Shown here piece after piece: positions 57,089-64,000 of a stretch of DNA of 64,000 nt. The stretch is from positions 39,793,390 through 39,857,389 of the forward strand of contig OY744607.1 of assembly GCA_963556255.1 (NCBI GenBank), given 5' to 3'. The notes under the pieces are model-generated. The model did no database searches. It saw only the letters and a program-made list of their open reading frames with translations, and was not told where the DNA came from. Source of the stretch: Allolobophora icterica. Its lineage: Eukaryota; Annelida; Clitellata; Crassiclitellata; Lumbricidae. How positions within the stretch are numbered: position 1 is the first letter of the stretch; the number at the start of each line of letters is the position of its first letter. The translations under genes and the position numbers were made by a program.

Positions 57089-57786
57089 GGAGTGGCTGAC
57101 TGGTGGTCGGGAGGCGGATTGGTGCCTTTACGTGCTGGATCTGGATGGCATCATCCTCCAGCAGAACCAGTCTCAAACACAAAGAAGAAGCTGTAGCCAC
57201 TGCTAATGACATCTCTTCTGTAATGTCTGTAACATTATGTGCAATGTAATAACAAATTGTACAGTCGCACCGCAAAGACTCTGCATCAGAACCTCACGTT
57301 CAAGGATGACTGGTAATGGCGTCCGATTGGGAAAGTTCTCTGATTAGGAAAGGAGTGCATTATGTTGATAGTTGAGCAAAACAATGCATTTTGACTGAAT
57401 TACAAAGTATGTTTTACCGGTAAATTCTGTCTTGTAGGCATTTAAGTTGTAAATTTGTGAGACCATGTGTGAATGTATTGGTTCTAAAAATGGGTCAAGG
57501 GATGCTTCAAAGTGCTGGGTTCTTCCACATTTTGTACTCCATGCATTTCTGAGAAGAAAATATTGCGTAAAACAAAAACTGTATTTCTAATGAGAATTAT
57601 CCTTATTTGCACTGATGTATTCATAGGCATTCAGAAATATTCGAATCTAATTTCTTTGTTCTATTCGTTGCGGTAATGAACTCTGAGAGACAGGTGATGC
57701 AGAGATACGGATAATGTAAAATTACTATTTTTGTTTGTTGCTAACAACAGCTATGTGGCTTTTATCTATGAACTGCTATAGAAGTG

Positions 57787-58087
57787 TTTTACATCAGCTG
57801 TTCTCAACCTATTCATAAGAGCAACTCAAATATTTTCGGGATTACACTGTGACCTCTGGCGCTTGCTCGTAGGCCTACCTGATAAATGTGGGGATTTCTG
57901 CGTTTTAAATAATTTGGATTTGAAAACAAAGTGATGAGTGAAATTTTCATAATGCCTGTTATTCTGGTGAAACAATTTAATTTGAGAAATTAATTAATAT
58001 GATACCGTCATGAGAATCCTCTAGGCAAACTGATGAGCAGTTTCCAACAGAGACACCATCCACAGGTTGAGAACAACTGGTTTATGC
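57787..58087. mobile_element. hAT-like MITE
   Basis: The element is 57795-58079 (285 bp) with termini CAGCTGTTCTCAACCT and AGGTTGAGAACAACTG, inverted repeats with one mismatch. Flanking octamers TTTTACAT and GTTTATGC are only weakly similar, so it is old. Confidence 0.75.
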
Positions 58088-59814
58088 GATCCCTCCAGGA
58101 AGTTTTTCACACAATCTTGTTTGTCTATGCGTTGATTAAAGTCGTGGTCTTGCAAACAGCCAAGCTAGTTGGGCCAATAGCTGACCATCAATTGCAAAGT
58201 GGCACGTGCGAGCCAGCAAACATAAACTGTCTGGGAATGAATTGTTTGAGACAGAGGCAGTCTCACTGGAACATGCTTTCACTAAGTTACTTCAGGGATC
58301 AGTTGTGCTTTTTCGTTTTAACTTCTGCAGCCATCTTCTGAGTTTCAGTGTCTTCTTCTATTGAGCTGCCTCGTTTGGCTGCATTTGCCATGCTGTGCTA
58401 AACAGCGTCATGTGAACTATGTAGGCACGTCGAAATACTCACTAGTTTAAGTATTTTGCTTTAGGAAAGTTACAGAACTGCATTTGTTGCAATGTGGACG
58501 TATGCTATGCCCGGCACTCTTGTCATTTTGCACGCGGGCATGTTGCACGCACTTGTATGCGCAGGCATGCGTTCTCCTGTGTTACTTGTTTTTAAAAGTG
58601 GTAATTTTTGTTCTTGGAACCGACGCTGCTGCTGTTGTATTACTAAATGGTGCGCTTTTCAGGTTTCGTTTTCGTATGACTTGTGTTGCCGTTCCACACT
58701 CATTGAACAGCATTCGATGCTATTTTGTATATTGCGGTAAAGAGTTTCTCGTTTAGTTTTACTTTTCGTTGCTTGCTGTTTGGCTTTGGGTTGCTCTTTT
58801 TGCGCCCAGAGGCATGACAGAGGAAAGGCCCACCGCGGATGTGACTTAACGTGGGCTGTGATTACCAAGCCTGAAGAAGTTGTCAGCAATTGTTTTTAAA
58901 TTAGGTTTATCCTCGGCTTTATTTAAAACTTTTAAGACAGCCAAGAGCCATACAGAGTGGCAGTTTAAAATTTGCACCTTCAACATGGAAAATTAGACGT
59001 ATTGAAGTGTAGAGTGAATCAAAGGCTTCTTTCTCACAACTCTCGACAGAATGCACAGAGGACTCTCAATCAACATGCTTCATTACAACACATATTCTGA
59101 TATATATATAGCATGGTCAGGACGTGGATCCAAAAATTGATTCACCTGTAGACCCTGAACTCTTCATAACATGACCTCATTATAAGGTGGTTCGTAATAT
59201 AGCTCCCAAAGAGTGTCATAATGACTTTCTGTTGTATTCTGCTTACGGTAATACGAATTGTTAGTTTTAAGGCATTTGTTTGTACCATTGCACACATTTT
59301 ACAAATTATTTTGTTATAAGCAGTTTATTTTTCATGTAAAACTGCTAAACATGGCTCTGAATTTGGTATTTTGTGCAAGGTTGTGAATATTTTAATAATT
59401 TTTGCTGTTATTATTCTTGCTCTGTGGAATGCATTTTATCTGGGATAGTCAAAGATAAAATGCTGAAATGGTTTCATTAAATAAATTTAAGCCTCAAAAT
59501 TTAGTTTTTGTTGAGAGTTTGTTCAGAATTGGTGTGGATGAAGTAAGATACAAACCTGTACTGGACATGTGGAAGATTGGAAACAGTAGTAAAAGACTGG
59601 AGGGAAAAGAATATAGGCAGTTTAGACCAAAACCTGCCCTCTTTCCAGGTAGTGTATATATCCTTTAATTTAAAGTGGTGTTGATTGGTAGCCATGTCAT
59701 ATTGCTTGGCACCTTTCCCTTCCTAAAGGTAACGAAGTGATAAGAGGAGCTTTCATGCTTCAGGCATCTGCAGTGAAAGAGTGGAGATGGCCTAGAGGAG
59801 ATAGAAAACCAGTC

Positions 59815-60100
59815 CCTTAAGCCAACCACAAGAATCAGCCACGGGTATGAAGTGTTAATGACTTCATTTTCTTAGCCACAGCATATGAAAGGGAATTGCC
59901 AGTCCCCTCTGTCACCGTCTCTTCTTCCCAGCGACAGTGTACAGTCAGTGTACTCCTTAGAGCCGAATTGTCTATGGGGCGCTGGTGGAGGAGAAATCTT
60001 GAAACAAGTTTCTTCTCTGGCGGGTAGTTAAACCCTGACCTCTTGGTTGACAGTCCACCATGCTAAGTTGCTAACCACTAGACTAGTGCATACCCCTAAG
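59815..60100 (-). mobile_element. tRNA-derived SINE (family A), full length
   Basis: Minus strand: A box CTAGTGGTTAGCAACTTAGC, anticodon-like GGACTGTCAACC, degraded B box GGTCAGGGTTTAACTACC, then AGAAACTTGTTTCAAGATTTC, GAGTACACTGACTGTACACTG and ATGAAGTCATTAACACTTC. Confidence 0.8.
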
Positions 60101-61369
60101 CAAACACTCCTGGAGTCTGAGCTTGTGGAAAACCTAAGAGGATGTAGGCCTATATCCAGTCATGGATCGAATTATCATTCGAGTAGTTATTGAAAGAGAC
60201 ATGGGAAAGAAGTTAGAAGTAGATGGAACGAACCGATTAGTGGTTCGGTCGATGCTCCCTTGAGGATGATTGAAGACAAGACACGCTGGTAACCTTGTTC
60301 ACAGACAAGGCAGAATGTTTTAAAAAAGGTATTCATACAGTCAACTCCCATTTATGTGCACTCGTTATACAAATAATACATGCAAATAAAACCAAGACTT
60401 TCAGATAACAAAAAATTCAATTTAAATATTACAAATAAAATAGCCGACAGTAATGCTATAGTACAATACAAACAATGATAATTTGTTGTGAGTTGAAGTT
60501 CTTTAATTTAAATTGAAATAACTCCTTTTCCAAATATGCTACCCAATTCTTCCCCTTACCTCTCAACCACTCCAATTTTTTTATCTTAACTGCCTATCAA
60601 TTTTCTTTTGACTGAGCAACTAGGAATAAAGCTGGTTCCCACAACTTAGTTTAAGCTGACTGCCCAAGAAATCTCCAGATCAAAAATATGATTACGATAA
60701 GGTAATATCAACTCTGGAATAATGGAGTAGCTTCCATTAATGACATGTATGCTAAAAGCAGATGCGTGAATAAAATGTGCTATAACAAATCGTTCTGCCT
60801 TAATATAAGCTATCAAACTGATCTAAATTTAAATAAGTGAGTCTTAATACGATTTGAAACAGTTTCTGTATACAGTATGAAAGCTGCATACAGTAGCTGC
60901 TGACCCACAATGGAAGCAGATCTTCTGCACTCACAGAGCACTTTCAACTCGGAAGGAGGGAGATTTCAGTGACCAGGAATCTATTGCTATAGTTCTAAAA
61001 AACAACAGAATATTTTATGACCATATTTTAACATGTACCTCATACAAACTGATCATAACCAATCCTGGGCAAACGTTAAAAGTTTTGCACCTCAGAATGG
61101 ATCCAAATACTTTAGAATGATCTAAACCTGTAGACCTCAGAACGGGAGTGTCCAGAAGCAAAGTAACGTGTAATAGTTCAAAATTAATGGTCTACATTTC
61201 AGTTCTTAAATCAAGTATCGCAGTATTTCATCAGATATTAATAAAACATTAAAAATCACATGAATACGGTAATGGTAGAAGTTTTCAAACTATTTAGGCA
61301 TCTGTCATTTACAAGGAAATTGTTATAAACTCTGCCAAGTTCTTTTCAAAGTATCTAAAATTTATCTTA

Positions 61370-61455
61370 CTTAAGAGGCTGTAAATCAAAATTTTATCTT
61401 ACTTAAGAGGCTGTAAATCAAAATTTTATCTTACTTAGGAGGCTGTAAATCAACT
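61370..61455 (+). repeat. Tandem repeat, about 33 bp x 3
   Basis: Three copies of TTATCTTACTTAAGAGGCTG TAAATCAAAATT. Confidence 0.95.
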
Positions 61456-62027
61456 GTTTAATATATAATAGTTTCCTATTTCTGTCATGTATGTGTTTTA
61501 GTTCTGCAGAAATCACAATGTCACAAACTTAAGAATTGACCTGAAAAACTTTGAAATTTTACACTTTACTTTTGCACCTGGACAATGGGTACTTTATTTT
61601 TATAGTATATATTATGCATCGACTCTTTTCTTCTATAGCGCTGTTACCATAAGGCATAAAGCATCAATCAATGTTCACTTCATGTTAACTCACAGTCAAA
61701 ATCATAATACATATAACAGAGACATTCAGAAATTTTGTTAACCAGCGGCAGATGGACTAGTTAGAAGAAAACCATAGAACAAAGAAAACACAAATAGCAG
61801 GAAATGTGATGATTCACAGCAGTTTAGCAATTAAGCCTCTGTTTGAGGCCTAGGCCATATGAATAAGGAAGTCATTTTTAAATATGCCTTCTATCTGAAT
61901 CTAGCAGAACCTACCTAATCACACACAGGTTCATACCCTTTCTGTAAATAAAACTTGTTCACATCCAACATGCACTGTGTTCCTAGGCAGTTTCATCCAT
62001 TATACCAGTCTCTTTGAAAGCTTTTTC

Positions 62028-62087
62028 CTAGACCAATTTGTAAATATCTTTACCACGGGTTTCAAGCCTGGTGCGGTATTCCAAGTC
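62028..62087 (-). CDS. ADPRH: ADPRH terminal exon
   Basis: Acceptor attttgcag, then [19 protein letters not shown] and TAG. It matches the mammalian LEYRNRLEETARALY end. Confidence 0.88.
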   Translation of the reverse strand, partial: DLEYRTRLETRGKDIYKLV

Positions 62088-64000
62088 CTGCAAAAATGAA
62101 GCGAAGGTAAACAGTGTAAAACAAACCAGTACATATGAGAAGTTCATAAATGTTTTCTAGTATTTATCATTTTAAAGAATAATAAATGTTACAGCCAACC
62201 ACCAAACTGGAACATAACAACACTAACGGAATATTTGTCATATGAAAAATTAAAAATTTTAAAGTAAACAAATTTAGAAATGGAATTGTATTTGTTTGTT
62301 GTATATCGGCTTAACGACACTTTTTCATATCGAAGATGATCAGTGTCGGAGGCAGAGTACAACCTCGTACTCCACGTTTATATTGCGACCGAGCCACCCG
62401 CAGTAAAGATCCGAGAAATTAATCTCTGAGAAACCGACCGACCGGGAATCGAACCCGGGCCGCCGGCGTGGCTAGCGGGCTACAAACCCACTCGGCCACT
62501 CAGGATCCTGTGCTGTATTTGTTAATGTATAGGTCTATATATAGCGCATCTCACAGAGCCAACTCTGGGCCACTCCCAGCACGCAGACTCCAAGGCAATG
62601 GGTGGCAAATGTATATACCTCCCATGTCCACAGAATGAAATGCACTTACTTGGAATGCACATGGGAAGCCACAACTTGTCTGTGCATGTGAATGTGCTTC
62701 ATTTACCAAAACGGACTATGAAGGTTGACTAGTTAAAAACCTTGTTGTTCAGAAGATTACATATCACTGCCAGACCTCACATTTGGCGTTGCGCCCAAGT
62801 CAACACTTTTATACCATTTCTCTACACTACCTTTAGAGAGAACATATGTATGTAGGTATCTGGTATGTATACATGTATGAAAATGTACGGATATATGTAC
62901 ATACGTATTGTATATGTAGGTATATATGTATGTAAAAAAACAATATAGTTATGAGAACATGGATGTAAGACACAAGGAAACCCGTATCTACAAATGAGGT
63001 GCCACTTACAGTAAGCTCAAATGTTTCGTGTATCTTTATAAATAGAATATACGTAGAAAGCTTTGTCAAATGCTTAACTTTAGTTCTGAAAAGTACCACT
63101 GCAGATTGGTATTAACCTTGTAATGTTTTTCAGGAACACCTTTGAATCCATACAGAGCACCAAACCAGGCAGCTGCGATTGCTCCAGTGCTGTCACTATC
63201 GCCTCCATGCAACATTCCACGTAGACACAGTTCAGACCAAGAATCTTTCGCACCAAGAAGGGCATCGTAGCTGTTGACAAAGCAAACCAACTGCCCCTCA
63301 CAGCAAGATCACTCTATCCAATATTGTTAAAATATTTCCTACGAAGAGATCACTCTAATAACATTAAAATATTCCTGCTCACAGATCACTCTGTCAAGGT
63401 TAACATTCTTACACTTTATCCATTAATGCTAATAAATTTCCTACTACAATATTACTCTATTAATATTAAAGCACCTACTGTATACAATAATTTAAAAAAT
63501 TTCCTACTCTATTACTGCTACACTGCTCTGTCCATTAATGTTATAACACTTAAACTCTATCCAATAATGTCAAACTATTTCCTCAGAGATCACTCCAATA
63601 ATGTTAAAACTTGCCAAAACTTGTAAAACTACTAGAATTACTGCTCTACCTATTAAAAATAAAATATTTATTCTCGCATTCATTAATGTTAAACTTTGTT
63701 AGCTTACAGGTCGCTCTATCTTGACACTGAAAATATCTTGTATGGACCTCTCCAAAACATGGTTGATTAGGCTACAGACAAAGACAGATGGCACACTTTA
63801 AAATTGCCATAATTTGATGACTTGTGTTAAGATCCAGGCGCTATAAAAGTTGGTATTAGATTAGAATTAAGAACAAACGCAATCATTGGAGCATCATGTC
63901 CGGATGCTCCTCCCCATCCATCGAAACTATATTTCGTGTAGAAGTGATCTCTCGCTTTAACACCAAAGTTTGGTCTGAAAAATGGTTCAGGTTCTTCGTT
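62028..64000 (-). CDS. ADPRH: ADP-ribosylarginine hydrolase (ARH1-like), last three exons
   Basis: Minus-strand model: exon 63879-64000 (5' part outside), 63117-63270, 62028-62087, phases 2 and 0, 110 complete codons plus the split one, ending at TAG. The protein removes ADP-ribose from arginine using a two-metal Mg site. Visible family blocks are [72 protein letters not shown] and [14 protein letters not shown] holds the two conserved Asp residues of the second metal-binding motif. The end LEYRTRLE to IYKLV stops a few residues earlier than mammalian ARH1. The gene is convergent with TMEM198. Confidence 0.94.
62088..63116 (-). other. ADPRH last intron
   Basis: Contains a tRNA-derived SINE (62285-62517). 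62560-63060 has no recognised feature apart from a TATATG-rich run at 62840-62935. Confidence 0.8.
62285..62517 (-). mobile_element. tRNA-derived SINE (family C), well preserved
   Basis: Minus strand: A box GAGTGGCCGAGTGGGTTTG and a perfect B box GGGTTCGATTCCC, type II (Ser/Leu-like) head, then body TTTACTGCGGGTGGCTCGG and TGTACTCTGCCTCCGACAC and tail GTCGTTAAGCCGATATACAA with (CAAA)n. The head cannot fold an acceptor stem, so it is not a tRNA gene. Confidence 0.87.
63117..63270 (-). CDS. ADPRH: ADPRH exon with GDSDST metal site
   Basis: Acceptor gtcaacag, then [11 protein letters not shown] to GVPEKHYK, donor ACAAG|gttaat in phase 0. Two other frames are open over it but do not match the family. 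Confidence 0.95.
63271..63878 (-). other. ADPRH intron with tandem array and retroelement tail
   Basis: 63310-63620 is a degenerate tandem array of about 55-70 bp (GATCACTCTATCCAATAATG plus TTAAAATATTTCCTAC). A plus-strand tail of the GCGCTATA/ATTAG family lies at 63795-63868, ending about 10 bp from the splice donor. Confidence 0.75.
63879..64000 (-). CDS. ADPRH: ADPRH exon (5' end outside window)
   Basis: Open from the window edge: [37 protein letters not shown]. Ends ATGATTGC|gtttgt in phase 2; the GC is completed by the C at 63270 to give the Ala of MIAYDALL. Confidence 0.93.

Larger units (their letters stand above)
57089..62027. other. Intergenic region between TMEM198 and ADPRH (convergent genes)
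   Basis: Contains the hAT-like element at 57795, SINE copies and a short tandem repeat. 58090-59800 and 60110-61370 hold no recognised feature; short open frames there lack motifs and have intron-like composition. Confidence 0.5.

Noticed and set aside
56931..57206. 91-codon frame covering the end of TMEM198
   Set aside because: It needs another splice phase and does not resemble the TMEM198 tail; the phase-0 reading with stop at 57086 does.
62400..62517. tRNA-Ser/Leu gene on the minus strand
   Set aside because: Perfect B box, but the ends do not form an acceptor stem and the unit continues into a SINE body and CAAA tail.

Overview
This is nuclear DNA of a metazoan, most likely a marine invertebrate. 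Short coding exons are flanked by GT-AG (and two probable GC-AG) splice sites and separated by introns of up to 17 kb. The introns hold non-LTR retrotransposons, tRNA-derived SINEs, hAT-like MITEs, a piggyBac relict and many micro- and minisatellites. The repeat mix (tRNA-headed SINEs, CR1-like LINEs with short tandem tails, TTAA piggyBac) would fit a mollusc or another lophotrochozoan, but the phylum cannot be fixed from this window alone.

Three protein genes are supported. (1) A DLGAP/GKAP-family gene, closest to DLGAP5/HURP, runs on the + strand from before the window to a stop at 30802-30804. Seven exons in consistent splice phase give about 500 visible residues with a complete GKAP domain. 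An unproven alternative first exon at 8154-8259 is in matching phase. (2) A TMEM198-family multi-pass membrane protein runs on the + strand from the ATG at 38545 to the stop at 57086-57088, with four exons and about 340 aa, and appears complete. (3) The last three exons of an ADP-ribosylarginine hydrolase (ADPRH/ARH1) lie on the - strand between 62028 and the window end; its 5' part is outside.

Layout: 1-30.8 kb is the DLGAP-like gene. Its introns contain two minisatellites, a pair of near-identical hAT MITEs (13.8 and 14.7 kb), a 2.6 kb CR1-like LINE with an uninterrupted endonuclease/RT frame and an 11-bp target duplication (21.9-24.6 kb), and an older LINE corpse (27.2-29.0 kb). 30.8-38.5 kb is intergenic, with a 3' UTR minisatellite and three hAT-like elements. 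38.5-57.1 kb is TMEM198; its large introns hold tandem arrays, an 87-nt-arm hairpin just before exon 2, a TTAA-flanked piggyBac relict with a nested hAT-like element (45.4-47.6 kb), a palindromic TIR element inside a CAT microsatellite (48.6-49.2 kb) and long CAT and AT microsatellites. 57.1-62 kb is intergenic SINE/MITE sequence, followed by ADPRH.

The three genes have no obvious shared pathway: mitotic spindle or scaffold protein, membrane protein, and de-ADP-ribosylation enzyme. No prokaryotic, phage, CRISPR or operon features are present. The most notable observations are the two phase-supported GC-AG introns, the possible second promoter/first exon of the DLGAP-like gene, nested transposition with readable target duplications, and a tandem array of TGACGTCA palindromes inside the piggyBac relict.
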